Below are positions 46,430 to 56,889 of a DNA stretch of 64,000 nt, one piece after another; the stretch's first letter is position 1, and each line of letters begins with the position of its first letter. The position numbers were made by a program, and so were the translations under genes. This stretch comes from Pardosa pseudoannulata (taxonomy: Eukaryota; Arthropoda; Arachnida; Araneae; Lycosidae). The notes beneath the pieces were generated by a model. It did not search any database and had not been told where the DNA came from. It saw only the letters and a program-made list of their open reading frames with translations. The stretch lies in assembly GCA_032207245.1 (NCBI GenBank), contig CM063508.1, forward strand, positions 92,347,957 through 92,411,956. Direction: 5' to 3'.

Positions 46430-46625
46430 AAAAAATCATATTATAAATATTGTATTGTGCCATATTGTAAAAATGCAACTAATTGTAATGAGAAGATATT
46501 TTTCAGCATTCCCAAAGATCCACATACACGTAAAATATGGGCAAATGCTATGAAAAGGGATGAGGAATTAAACCCTAAATTATCATAAATCATCTATGGG
46601 TTTGTGAAGACCATTTTTCGGTAAG
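46430..46625 (+). pseudogene. THAP zinc-finger exon fragment
   Basis: One frame gives YCIVPYCKNATNCNEKIFF then SIPKDPHTRKIWANAMKRDE, and after a shift at about 46585 the adjacent frame gives NHLWVCEDHFS followed at once by GTAAGC, a good 5' splice site. C-x4-C at the start and C-x2-H (CEDH) at the end are the zinc ligands of the C2CH THAP domain, and the W of KIW is the conserved core residue. The frameshift before the last ligand pair makes the copy non-functional unless it is a sequencing error. A possible second exon begins at about 47250. Confidence 0.8.
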
Positions 46626-47213
46626 CAAATGCTTGCTTTTCTTTAAATATTACTAATTTAGAACAATTAAAGTATATAAAAATACATCTGTATCTTTAAA
46701 AGGACTGTTGATTAACCAGTGTTATTTAACTTTTTAAAACTCCTAATTTTCGGGTATTATCACAGAGATCAAGTACAATAAATGTTCGATAAAACATATA
46801 AATACCGTAAAACATAAATATTTAAAGCCTATCATTATCTAATAAATAACTTGGAAGAGGGGAAGGTTATGTATTTTCAAGATATAAATATTTTCTTTAG
46901 AGATGCATACTTTAAGTGTATCAATTCAGTGATATTTTTCTATTAAATTTGCGACTAATTTGAAAAAATATATAATTTTTTACAATACTTAATGATATTA
47001 CTTTAAAAAATAAATTTAATTTCAGAAACTTTATACATTTTTTAATTTAACGTTAATATTAAAAGGCAATAAAATTTATTGCTATTTAAAAAGGTATAAA
47101 TAATTAAGTAAAGCCTTTTAAAGATTTTAAATTCCTTTTCATCAAATTTAAACTATCTAAGAATTAGTTTGATATTACATCTTATCGGAAAAAAAAGAGT
47201 ATAAATATCTTAC

Positions 47214-47336
47214 AGCAACCAATTTGTTCATCTTCATGTTACTTCCCAGGACAATCCCTATGGCCGTCACACAAAGTATATCATGGAATACAAGTACCGT
47301 CATAGCATTGAAAAGTACTATTGGGATTGCAGAAAC
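47214..47336. other. Exon-like block, strand uncertain
   Basis: The block has raised GC and can be read both ways. On the plus strand a splice acceptor ending CTTCCCAG at about 47250 precedes an open frame DNPYGRHTKYIMEYKYRHSI, which could continue the THAP protein. On the minus strand it is open for 41 codons between TTTTAG and GTAAGA, reading VSAIPIVLFNAMTVLVF. The plus reading fits the context better. Neither is proven. Confidence 0.35.
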
Positions 47337-47704
47337 CTAAAACAAATATTCTATAAGCATATGTTTGGTAACTCATAAAGTGTTAAAATTTTTTACTTAA
47401 ATATGGAAGATCAAAGACATAAAGAATCAATAAATTAAACAAATATTGTCGAGTTGATGTTAGGGAAACAGACGAGGCACACAGGTAGTGGGAACTAAGC
47501 TATTTATCACACAACAGAAGGATAACAAACTGAGAATTGATTCAGAATGAGCTACTAGCTCTTTTATACCAACGTAGAATTTTCTGGAATACCATTCCAA
47601 TAATTTAAATAATATCCTAGTCCTTTCTAGCTATAACGGAAAGTAAATTAAATCAAAAAGAGCTTCAAAGTCCCTGCCAGTTGTCAATCCGGGGACCTTT
47701 TGAT

Positions 47705-47778
47705 TTTGTTTGGTTTTGGAGCTCTACGATCTACATTTTGCAACACAAGGGCTATTGAGATCGGGACCTTCCGTTCCC
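47705..47778 (-). mobile_element. SINE1 3' fragment
   Basis: TTTGTTTGGTTTTGGAGCTC to GAGATCGGGACCTTCC matches the tail and proximal body of SINE1. The rest is missing. Confidence 0.8.
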
Positions 47779-48389
47779 TGTCTCACAATAAATACCTTCT
47801 CTAATTTTTATTTTAATATTACAATATCTCTACAAAAAGAGCGATGCTACTACAAATGTCTGTATGATATATGTATATTTATTGACTTGTCTATGTATAC
47901 AAACAGTAGAACTGTGATTAGCATGAATAAAGTGCTAATACATGTTAAGTAAAATTGGATAAATATAAAAATGATTTTACATACCTTTGGGTTTTAATTC
48001 CCCTTAATTCTGCCCCCATAAAACCAGGGTTTCCCCCCCAAGAACGAAAACATTGGCATCATGTCAATTTTGGGAGGTTGTCCGACTGTCCTTTGGTAAA
48101 TCTAGGTAGAACAGTCATTTATAACAAACAGATAATTAAGCTATCGATATCGATAAAATAAACCTTCAGGTTTAAATAAAGATAAATTTTGATAGCTAGG
48201 AAATTCTAGGAACTTGCAAAAACAAAATCGGAAAATAGTGCGAGCTTACAAGCAATAAGAAAATATTGGATAAAGTGAACGATGACGTCCCAACCAATCT
48301 CGGAGCGTTTTGATATCACGTGATTTTCGCTTAACTATAAAATTAATTTTTAAAATAATGGACCCAGTTTTTTACAGTTGAGAAAATTT

Positions 48390-48850
48390 TTTGGAATTTA
48401 CGAGTATGGAATTATCACAAAAATACTAAGTTGTTCGAATCCTCCACATGTGCAAATTCCTCATTGAGAAGACCTTTGAAGTGGTTAGAAATCAATTAGT
48501 AAAATAAGAACGATTCAGACTTAAAGGGTAAAATAGAAGATCTCGTTACATAACAAATTTCAGAGTCCAATATTCCATCCCCTAGATTAAAAAAGGAAGT
48601 TATGGAAAATTAAAGGGCTTTCAACTCGACGACTCATACGAAATTAATAAAAAAGTCGTTATTTTGATTAAGGCATACTAGTATTACAATGTAATTGGGA
48701 AGAATAAAACGTTTAAGGAAACAATCAGTGGCTAATGAAACACATTTCGGATAGTGTATGATAATCAAAAATGATGTAAGTGAAACTACTGACATTGAAC
48801 TATGACATTGAATGACAACTATGACACTGAATAAAATAGTCGAAGAATAC
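48390..48850 (+). pseudogene. BEL/Pao protease end and linker
   Basis: Readable pieces across several frames: CANSSLRRPLKWLEIN, KGFQLDDSYEINKKVVILI, YYNVIGKNKTFKETISG. The last two match the BEL/Pao segment with LIGxDYY and following G-K-x-x-x. Stops and shifts are frequent. The sequence stops at the TTAA palindrome at 48851. Confidence 0.6.
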
Positions 48851-48942
48851 TTAATCCCTTGCGGTAAAATGACGAGTGTAGCTCGTCATTAGGGTTTCAT
48901 TCCATACCGCACAATGACGAGCTACACTCGTCATGCGATTAA
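48851..48942. mobile_element. 92-bp TTAA-bounded palindromic mini-element
   Basis: TTAA at both ends encloses a perfect 21-bp inverted repeat (48869-48889 and 48914-48934). Each arm is itself a palindrome, ATGACGAG...CTCGTCAT. CCCTTGCGG next to the left TTAA recalls piggyBac ends. It lies inside the BEL pol relic and carries nothing else. Confidence 0.7.
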
Positions 48943-49419
48943 ATTTACTGTTAAATATGATAATTTAGTTTAAAATTGCTCGTGTACTGAATTTGGCAAC
49001 ACTTATCACTAGTGAAAATCACAAGTCACTATTGCATATTGTTTACTTAGAATTTCTTGGTACAAGTCCCTGGTTAAGAGCAGGCGATTAAATTTATCAA
49101 TTTATCAGATAATAGGTAAAAACTTTTCTAGCATTATGACGCCATTCCTTTAACCATCTCATTTAACCATTACTTATATTATTTATATATCGTCTGCATT
49201 AATTTTATTCGTTTTATCACTGAAGATATAAAGTAAATAATTTTCTTTTATACCCAACTTAAATAGATTAGACATGTGATAATTTTAAATTTAATCCGAT
49301 TTTTGTTCCAATCAAAATTTTATTACCGGTATTAACAAATTTTATCTACCTCCAGGGTGCAGTGGAAATGATAGTTCCCTCTCTTTACTTCCATTAATTA
49401 CTGTGGCGAAAAATAAATT

Positions 49420-49720
49420 GGGAAGAACTTAACGATAATTTCGATCTAGCTAAGAAAACTTTGAATCACCTTTCTAAATGAACTCAACGTGATTCTAAAC
49501 TGCATTCACAGTATCGGGAGACTTTAGAAGCGAATAAAGAGTTTTTAAAAAAAAAAAAAAAAAAAAAAAACTGAAGGTGTAGCAGATAATGCTCAGCCAA
49601 AAAAAAAAAAAAAAAAAAAAAAAAACCCATTTTTTATGCCTCATTGGGTACTTTACAATTATGGAAAATTAAATTTTACTAATCGCGTCATATGACGAGC
49701 TACATGCTAGTAGAATGTGA
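49420..49720 (+). pseudogene. BEL/Pao reverse transcriptase, N-terminal fragment
   Basis: Plus-strand frame EELNDNFDLAKKTLNHLSK, a stop, then TQRDSKLHSQYRETLEANKE corresponds to the minus-strand fragment at 2.6-2.8 kb (SKLQSQYRKTLEE). After two long A runs come FMPHWVLYNYGKLNFT and, shifted, ASYDELHAS, equivalents of LPHH and KLRVVFDAS. The catalytic YxDD region and everything after it are missing. Confidence 0.7.
49547..49625. repeat. Two A homopolymers, 24 and 27 bp
   Basis: A24 at 49547-49570 and A27 at 49599-49625, separated by 28 bp, lie inside the RT relic where the related fragment at 2.6 kb has only a short A/T run. Their exact length depends on sequencing accuracy. Confidence 0.9.
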
Positions 49721-49862
49721 TAAATGCAAACTATTATGGAAACATGGACGTGTAGTGTGTGTTTATCCAGATCGTAAAGCTAAATTTCGATCCAGTTTAC
49801 TTAAGACTTCTAACGAAACTCTCAAAAGGCCTGTACAGTTGTTGCATTCATTAGAACATTAA
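49700..49862 (+). pseudogene. BEL/Pao pol C-terminal domain
   Basis: Open frame ending in TAA at 49860-49862. It reads LLWKHGRVVCVYPDRKAKF, then SSLLKTSNETLKRPVQLL, then HSLEH. W-x2-GRV-x3-YP and LKRPVQxL-x2-LE are the hallmarks of the last (DUF5641-type) domain of BEL/Pao polyproteins. The last 41 codons are free of stops, in contrast with the rest of the element. It directly follows the truncated RT, so a large internal deletion removed most of pol. Confidence 0.8.
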
Positions 49863-49869
49863 GAATTTA

Positions 49870-50820
49870 ACTCTTTCATCATTTCAAGAACATACTGATC
49901 ATTTCCATTTTAATAATTTTCCATCAACTATTTACTATTGATAAGTAACTTTAACGTAAGTATTGTTTATCAATCTGGATTCAATCTAATACTTTTGAAC
50001 TGTGTTTTAATTGATTGATTGTTCTTAGTGCATATTTACTTTGTCGATAAATACAGACATGCCAACACTCACGCACTTTTGTCAGGAACAACAGCGTGGT
50101 TTGAAATTTTAACATGCTAATTAGAGATTATACACAAGTATATATCTTATTTGTTTCGAAATTAAAATTAAAATATTTACACAGTAGTAAATTATAAAAG
50201 GTTAATATTTATGCATTTAAAAATTTATAAGTAGCTTTTTTTATCTTTAACAACTTATTTTTCAGAACATTGATTCGTATAGAAACAATGACCCTGATTC
50301 AAATATTTCCATTTTTCTATCATCAGGGATTCTACAGTTTGCCTACTGAAATTTGACCCAAATTCAGTTTGGTTATTCCGCACAATACTGAAAACTTTTA
50401 ACATGCGGTGTGAAGAGTATTATTTAACATTATTTTTGAAAAACTTGTTATTTAATTGCTTCACTGTAATCTTTTCGCTGTTCAGAAGTTTTGTTATTTT
50501 TCGGACCAATCTGAAGAGTTTCTGGAGTTATCAAATTTCCTCGTTTCTCCGGAGATCCGGAGTAGTTTGAATGTCTGTAAATATTTCAATATATCATGTT
50601 TTAGATGACCAGAAAATATGTATAACCTGCTTTCATTTAGCCTTGTATTGTTTACCTGGTACATTTAAAATGTCTAATTTTCTTATGTAACTAACCTTGA
50701 AAACTTCCCATTTATAGTTTGAAAATTACATTTAGCATTTTATATGTATTTTAGTTTTTCGTAATTTGTGTATTTAATTTGAATCTGTAAATGAAACTGT
50801 TTGTGAAGAGTTCAGTTAGG
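49870..50820. other. Presumed 3' untranslated part of the BEL element
   Basis: AT-rich, no open frame and no repeat match in the window. Its position between pol and the LTR-like block suggests BEL 3' sequence or LTR. Confidence 0.4.
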
Positions 50821-50889
50821 AAGTGTGTTGCGAAAGTTCATATTTCCCCATACACGGTGTACATACCTGTTACGTCAGATAACGTAACC

Positions 50890-50890
<1 letters not shown>

Positions 50891-50938
<48 letters not shown>
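50891..50938. repeat. TAC trinucleotide microsatellite
   Basis: Sixteen TAC units without interruption, located within or next to the 3' LTR-like block and absent from the 5' one. Confidence 0.97.
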
Positions 50939-50965
50939 GCTTTCGGATATAGTTTGGTCATATCA

Positions 50966-51090
50966 TGTTAGTAACTATATAGTAGTGTAAATAAATGATA
51001 TATCTTATAGAAACAGTAGTACTTATCCTTTTATTGATATAAGAGGATTACCTATGCCTCCTGCACTTTTATTTTTCTAAACCGCCACTT
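50966..51090 (+). repeat. 3' LTR-like remnant
   Basis: Partner of the block at 40936-41066, sharing TATAGTAGTGTAAATAAAT (50978-50996) and AGAAACAGTAGTACTTAT. The true LTR probably starts further upstream, perhaps near 50820. Confidence 0.6.
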
Positions 51091-51983
51091 TTTGGGACTT
51101 TTATGTCAAAAGTCTTCTATTGTGCCAAAGTAGACTGACGTCCCCGACAATTGTTGAGCAGCTTTATATTAAATCCTAACTTTGTGCTGTTAATCATTTT
51201 ACACCAGCATCCTAAATAAACCTCTTAATGTTACAGAGCAATCCCAGTTTCAAAATAAAACGTTCTCAACTTGCACATAATAGTTCACATGGGCCAGAAA
51301 TAAATACAGTGGACCCCGCTTAATGCGATCAGTTTGGGACACCGTGATTTTGATAATTAATTGATAACAATAAACGATATGCGAAATTAGATAAATTTAC
51401 TTACCCTTTAGAGCGCACCTTACACTTAAGTACCTTATATTATCCTTTAACATACAAGAAATGTATAATTAAAAAATGATTATTTGTTGATTATCTATAA
51501 TTTGTTTGCTAAGAATTTCATTGAAAAATTGTTCTTTCTTGCTTTTCAATGCTTTTCTTATTTGAGCACTTATAATAGGTGGCTTGATATCAAGGAATTA
51601 TTCATGTGACTCATCAGTTCCATCATTTGTCTATTTTCATATGACAATTGACAGACTTCAAATACTATTAATGTGGAAGCTACTGGAATATGTCTCCTTA
51701 TTTTAATTTTTTTTTTCTAGTAAGATCACGAGTTTTCAAAATTTTGCAGAATAAAGGCTGAGAAATTACGCGGACTCATTTTTGGGAACATGTCATAACG
51801 ACGTTAAAATTTTGATTTTTTGTTTGAGTGTTAAATCATTTCACTTTCTGGGTTCCATATCGACAAGCAGCATGTAATCGAGCAAAACCCTGGAGACATG
51901 TAATTATACCATTTGTTTTCATTTCCCATTTACCTAGGAGGAAGAGGGAGAATTCTTTGAAATTCAAACAACGAAGTGAAAGG

Positions 51984-52055
51984 TTTGGTTTGGAGCGCCA
52001 CTGTCTACTTCTTGCAACACGAGGATTAATGAGACCGCGACCTACTGCTTGTGAT
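51984..52055 (-). mobile_element. SINE1 3' fragment
   Basis: GGTTTGGTTTGGAGCGCCAC to GACCTACTGCTTG, tail plus proximal body only. It lies within the Tigger-like element. Confidence 0.85.
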
Positions 52056-52179
52056 GAGGGCGATTTAGATCTGTTATATAGTTGATTCATTCATACATGA
52101 AGTAAAATATTCGGGATCTAAATCTGACTTCATCACATCGTTGTAAAGAGATAGAGGATCATAAATTTCTTTTCAACGG

Positions 52180-52760
52180 ATATTGTTGTCTCGGGCGGGG
52201 TTCTGATCCCAGTCCCAGATTAGAATCCCGTCTCCGTACTTGACATTAAATAAGAATGTACCTTTGTGGAGTATTTATGAGTCCCTAAGGGACAGTGTAC
52301 AATTAGAAGGGATAAGGTTTGGTACTTTGGCGGTCTCAAGGCGGGGTTGAAGCAGGCCGATAAAATCCTTACAACTATCCCGATTGGAAGACAAGAAGGA
52401 GGAGGGGACAAGGTTGAAATAATAAAATATCAAAAATCTAAAAAGATGAGGAGATGGTTCGGAGGTCCCAGAGAAGAGGTTCGGAGGTCCCAAAAGAAGG
52501 TGTTCGAAAGTCGGGAGTCCAGTCGGGTCCGACGGAAGTTGTTCGTGAGTCCAGAGGAGAAGGTGCTCGATAGTCCAGACTAGGAGAGTCCAGCCAAGTC
52601 CGACAGGAAGTGTTCCTGCACCAAATAGTACGGCCGCACCCCAAAGACTCAGGAGGAAGCCCCTGACGAGACCAAAGGGTGGTTTATAGATTCCCCCTTT
52701 ATATCCCCATAATATATAGATTCCCTCTCCTAATCAGCCATAGATACCCTTCAACCAGAA
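52180..52760. repeat. GC- and purine-rich block with imperfect short repeats
   Basis: Unlike anything else in the window. It contains GGCGGTCTCAAGGCGGGGTTG, then imperfect repeats of about 22-25 bp built on GTTCGGAGGTCC / GTTCGAAAGTC / GAGTCCAG. Open frames exist on both strands (52347-52583 plus, 78 codons; 52438-52644 minus), which is expected from the repeated composition. No domain is recognised. It may be the regulatory or tail region of an unrecognised element lodged in the Tigger-like transposon. Confidence 0.4.
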
Positions 52761-53134
52761 GTGTTCCGGGCCCAACATTTTAGACCCACAAAGGTACCCA
52801 AAATTTACATACATTTTTGAAATTGAGATTAGGTCCTCTATTTTCAAAATTATTTAAGTAGATAAAAAATTTTGTCAGAACTAATTTAAAAAAAAAAAAA
52901 GTTTTGTATGCAAATAGATGTATATATTATAATAATTTTACTTTTTTTTAATATTAAGCTAGTCTCGGTTGCTGTCAATTTAGCTGTTAGTTTATTTTCA
53001 TGTTTATGTCTGTAGTTTCTCAGAACCTGTGGTTAAATATAGTACTAAATACTTTTACACAACGCAATTAAAAATAAATCACCACTATACATTTGATCAC
53101 AGGTTGATATTCAAATATAAAAGAGGACGCCACG

Positions 53135-53462
53135 ACACTGCTTAAATCCGATTCCGAACGGCTACGAACATCCATGCCACAGTGGGTTGGTTGGTTGGTT
53201 GGTTGGTTGGTTGGAGTTTTACGGCGCAAGGTCCTGTTTAGGACATAAGCGCCAAGCACAAGGTGTTTTCATAAAAACAAGACCAACTGATAAAAGAGCC
53301 CTAACCTAATAACAAGGTAAAACCGTACCAGTTTAATAAAGTTATAAAACCGTCTGCAAAGTAAAAACTCAATTTCACCAGATACCATACCATAGGGGGA
53401 TTTGAACCCACGAACTCTGGTACCGAAGGCCAGCACCCTAACCAATCGGCCATCGTTCGGCC
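53135..53462 (-). mobile_element. SINE1 head with a TTGG-tailed second body
   Basis: The SINE1 body (CTGCTTAAATCCG ... CATGCCACAGTGGG) stops at 53182 and seven TTGG-type units follow, then a different body with GAGTTTTACGGCGCAAGG and AGGACATAAGCGCC, and finally an intact SINE1-type head (GATTTGAACCCACGAAC ... GGCCATCGTTCGGCC) at 53396-53462. Either a TTGG-tailed SINE sharing the same head inserted next to a SINE1 fragment, or a second element split a SINE1 between body and head. The alternate body recurs at 33523-33574. Confidence 0.75.
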
Positions 53463-53676
53463 CGAAGTGAAATGAAAGAATGGGTTCCTTCTGAATACAT
53501 TGCGAATATTCCTTTGCCAGTTAGTTCGGAAACTGATAACATTAACTGATGTAACGATCAGATAAAGCGATAATTTTAACATACAAATCAATAGAGAAAA
53601 TCGGCACCAAGTGATTTCGATAACAATAAGCGATTGATAACATTAACCACGATCACATTGAGCGGAGCCCACTGTA

Positions 53677-54540
53677 GTAGTTTTAGAACACATTCCGTTT
53701 TACTTGGATGTCAAGAGATTAATATGGAGAAATCTATACACAGAAATGCACTTTGTGCGAATTTGATACAGTTCTGTTCCGGATCTTTTAAACTAATCAA
53801 AAACTAAACAAAAATACAAGAAATAATTTCAAGATTTCATTTTTATACGAAAAATATTAACTCTCAAAAAATGGGTTTTAAAATACTCAATAAATCTGAA
53901 TTTACTTACATAAAGAATATTTAAACTTCTGGAACTTCACATTTATTCTCTACGACAATAACCAGAAGGATGAATGTACCACATCTATTTTCTTGTGAAT
54001 CTCCAACATAATATTCAACATGGAATACAGAAAAAAATTAGAGTATCAAATACAAGTGTTCAAAAAATATAATTTAATACCTATAATTTTAAATAGAATG
54101 GAAATATGCTTTTTAGGGAAAATAATGAACTAAGCTTGAACACATTTTTAAAGAATTTTATTAAGTATATCGGAGAGTGCCAAGACACTTAAAAAATAGA
54201 AATTTCTATTAAAAACATTGAAAATGAAATTCATCATATTCACGATGTGAACAATTATTTCTCTAATTCATTAAATGTTTACATCCATAGTGGCATCAAC
54301 GCTCTAAAACACCTAACATCCAAGAGGACAATTTTTCCCATATACATTTGACGTTCGTTTACAAGAGTTACATTATGAGTATTACCTACGTTTACTAGAA
54401 AATATTTGAGAATCTATTGAGAAATGATAATTTGATGAACACTATTAACCTAATCTATTAAACGTTTCCATGCATTGCGGTGAATGTGCTGTAAAATAGT
54501 GCTGTAGAAAGTATTAACAGATTAGTGGAATGAATATGAG
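53677..54540. other. Gene-free stretch before the satellite
   Basis: AT-rich. It may contain very diverged satellite units (for example GAACACATTTTTAAAGAATT near 54139), but I cannot demonstrate them. Confidence 0.4.
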
Positions 54541-55355
54541 TTCAAATGCTTTTGGAATTTGACATCGCAAATGTATTTTATAATGGAATAAGGGCAGAAT
54601 GTGAATGCAACATGGAAAGCAGAAAAAGAAGAAAATATTTTTTAAAAATACTGCAGTTAAAAAATGTTAAACCCCATATAGTTACTATAGTAAATACATT
54701 TTCAACTGTAGAGTTAGCTGAATTTTCCGGAAAACTAGTTACACTGCATGAAACAAGACAACTGACTTAACGTTAAATGAAGGTGCACTTAACATGAATG
54801 CACCCATATTTAGATTGACTGGCATAGCATCTACCTTATAGTAAAAAAAGCTGCCTCAAATATAAAAAAGACGAATTCTGCAGTGTAAAAAACTGAAAGG
54901 TATAGAAGACCAATTACTATAACATTTTGACTACACATTCTCTTTGGATTGCCTGGAAGATCTCTTAAACTGCAGGAATGTCAACACAATTGCCTTCAAT
55001 TTTAATGTGTGTGCAGTAAGCATGAACACACGTTTTTAGATTAATGCCTGGCATTGCTTCTGTCTTCCAGTAATATATGGCGACACAAACATAAAAAAAG
55101 GATTTCTGCAATGTATAACATAAAATGTAGTGGAAACTTCACTATCGGAAACTAACATTTTGAAAATTTATTTCTTTAAAATTGTCTAAAAGACCAACTG
55201 CACTACAGGAATTCCAATACAACTGACCTAACACATAATGTGTGTACACTAAGCATGATCACAAGTATTTTTAATAATATGACATTGCAACTGTCTTCTG
55301 AAAACACATGTGCAAAAGAGTCCAATTTTCATGGGCCAAATTGATAGAGGTAATT

Positions 55356-55392
55356 GTTTGGTTTGGAGGAGCTACATGGTCAACTGGATTGC
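55356..55392 (-). mobile_element. SINE1 tail fragment in diverged satellite
   Basis: TTGTTTGGTTTGGAGGAGC followed by CTACATGGTCAAC is the tail end of SINE1. It lies among the diverged units, none is seen in the homogeneous core. Confidence 0.65.
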
Positions 55393-56889
55393 TTACCAGG
55401 GTGATAAACACTCTTACATACTGTATTTTTTGATATAGATTAGCAAAAATACAGTAATATAGGACTACAAAAAGTAACAACTATTGCAGTGCAAGAAACA
55501 GTAAAAACACACTGAAATATTAGCTATAAAAATTAACATTTAAGTTCTTGAATTTGTCGCCCAGAACAGTTACATAGTATGAAAGTCATTACGACTACCA
55601 AACATTTAACTTAAATTAACTCATGAGTATATTTAGAATATAGCATTGCAACTATCTTTTATTAATACAGTGTGATAAATATAAAAATAACTGCAATGTA
55701 AGAAATAAAAAAACACATACAGATCTGCTATGAATATTAATATTTTAACTGTAGATCAACCTCAATTTGCAATAAAGTCAAATTGCAAAGCAACAACGTC
55801 AATACGACTACCTAATAAAGATGGTGCACTGATTATAAGCACACATTTTCTAAAATAATCCAGCATTGCAACTGTCTTCTAAAAAAACAGGGTTGCATAA
55901 AAATTCGCAGTTACTGTAGTGTAAAAAAATTCAACACATCGGCACAAGTGGTGTAGGAAATTACGACATTTTAAATAGAGATTTGCTTGAATTTGCCGGG
56001 AAGAACAGTTGCAATGCAGGAATGTCTATACGACTGCCCTAACATTTAATGTGAGTGCACTTTGAGCACACATATTTTTGGAATAATCTGGCATTGCAAC
56101 TCTCTTCTAATAATACAGGGTGACATAAAATACAAAAATTACTGCAGTGTAAAAATAAATATACCGGCATAACTTCTATAGGAAATTAAGTCGTTTCGAA
56201 TATAGATTTCCTTTAATTTGCCGGGAAGAACAGTTGCAATGCAGGAATGTCTATACGACTGCCCTAACATTTAATGTGAGTGCACTTACTTTGAGCACAC
56301 ATATTTTTGGAATAATCTGGCATTGCAACTCTCTTCTAATACAGGGTGACAAAAAAATACAAAAAATTACTGCAGTGTAAAAATAAATATACCGGCATAA
56401 CGTCTATACGAAATTAATCATTTCGAGTATAGGTTTCCTTTAATTTGCCGGGAAGAACAGTTGCAATGCAGGGATGTCTATACGACTGCCCTAACATTTA
56501 ATGTGAGTGCACTTTGAGCACACATATTTTTGGAATAATCTGGCATTGCAACTCTTCTAATACAGGGTGACAAACAATACAAAAAGTACTGCAGTGTAAA
56601 AATAAATAAATATACCGGCATAACGTCTATAGGAAATTAATCATTTCGAATATAGATTTCCTTTAATTTGCCGGGAAGAACAGTTGCAATGCAGGAATGT
56701 CTATACGACTGCCCTAACATTTAATGTGAGTGCACTTACTTTGAGCACACATATTTTTGGAATAATCTGGCATTGCAACTCTCTTCTAATACAGGGTGAC
56801 AAACAATACAAAACTTACTGCAGTGTAAAAATAAATATACCGGCATAACGTCTATAGGAAATTAATCATTTCGAATATAGATTTCCTTT

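Larger units (their letters stand above)
46246..48345 (+). mobile_element. THAP-bearing DNA transposon remnant (P-like)
   Basis: Inverted arms of about 75 bp: left 46246-46325 contains TCAAAACGATAC ... GATGTCATCGTTCAC, right 48275-48345 on the other strand contains GACGTCATCGTTCAC and TCAAAACG in the mirrored order, both with TTTTATAG further out. Just inside the left arm lies a THAP zinc-finger frame, the N-terminal domain of P-element (and Kolobok) transposases. The catalytic core is not recognised. It separates two parts of the BEL protease region. Exact ends and target duplication are unresolved. A SINE1 fragment lies at 47705-47778. Confidence 0.6.
40936..51090 (+). mobile_element. BEL/Pao LTR retrotransposon carcass
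   Basis: LTR-like ends, a tRNA-Gly-type primer site, gag with three zinc knuckles, protease pieces, the start of RT and the terminal pol domain follow each other in the correct BEL/Pao order on the plus strand. The frame is broken throughout. Most of RT, RNase H and integrase is missing between about 49720 and 49730. It has been invaded by a 3.2-kb DNA transposon, a SINE1, a THAP-bearing element and a TTAA palindrome. These insertions account for about half of the 10-kb span. LTR limits are approximate. Confidence 0.8.
51307..53674. mobile_element. Tigger/pogo-like transposon with TA TSD
   Basis: Left end CAGTGGACCCCGCTTAATGC and right end, on the other strand, CAGTGGGCTCCGCTCAATGT, both flanked by TA (51305-51306, 53675-53676). 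GATAACAATAARCGAT sequence follows inside each end. CAGTGGACCCCG-type ends and TA targets are those of the Tigger/pogo branch of Tc1/mariner. The 2.37-kb interior holds SINE pieces and a GC-rich block; no transposase frame is recognised. Confidence 0.85.

Noticed and set aside
2525..49720. A TTAA-type element end shared by the two BEL RT fragments (CGTCATATGACGAGC-like sequence)
   Set aside because: On translation it is the continuation of RT after KLRVVFD-type sequence (DASYDE-like), so the shared stretch is ordinary homology and not an insertion.
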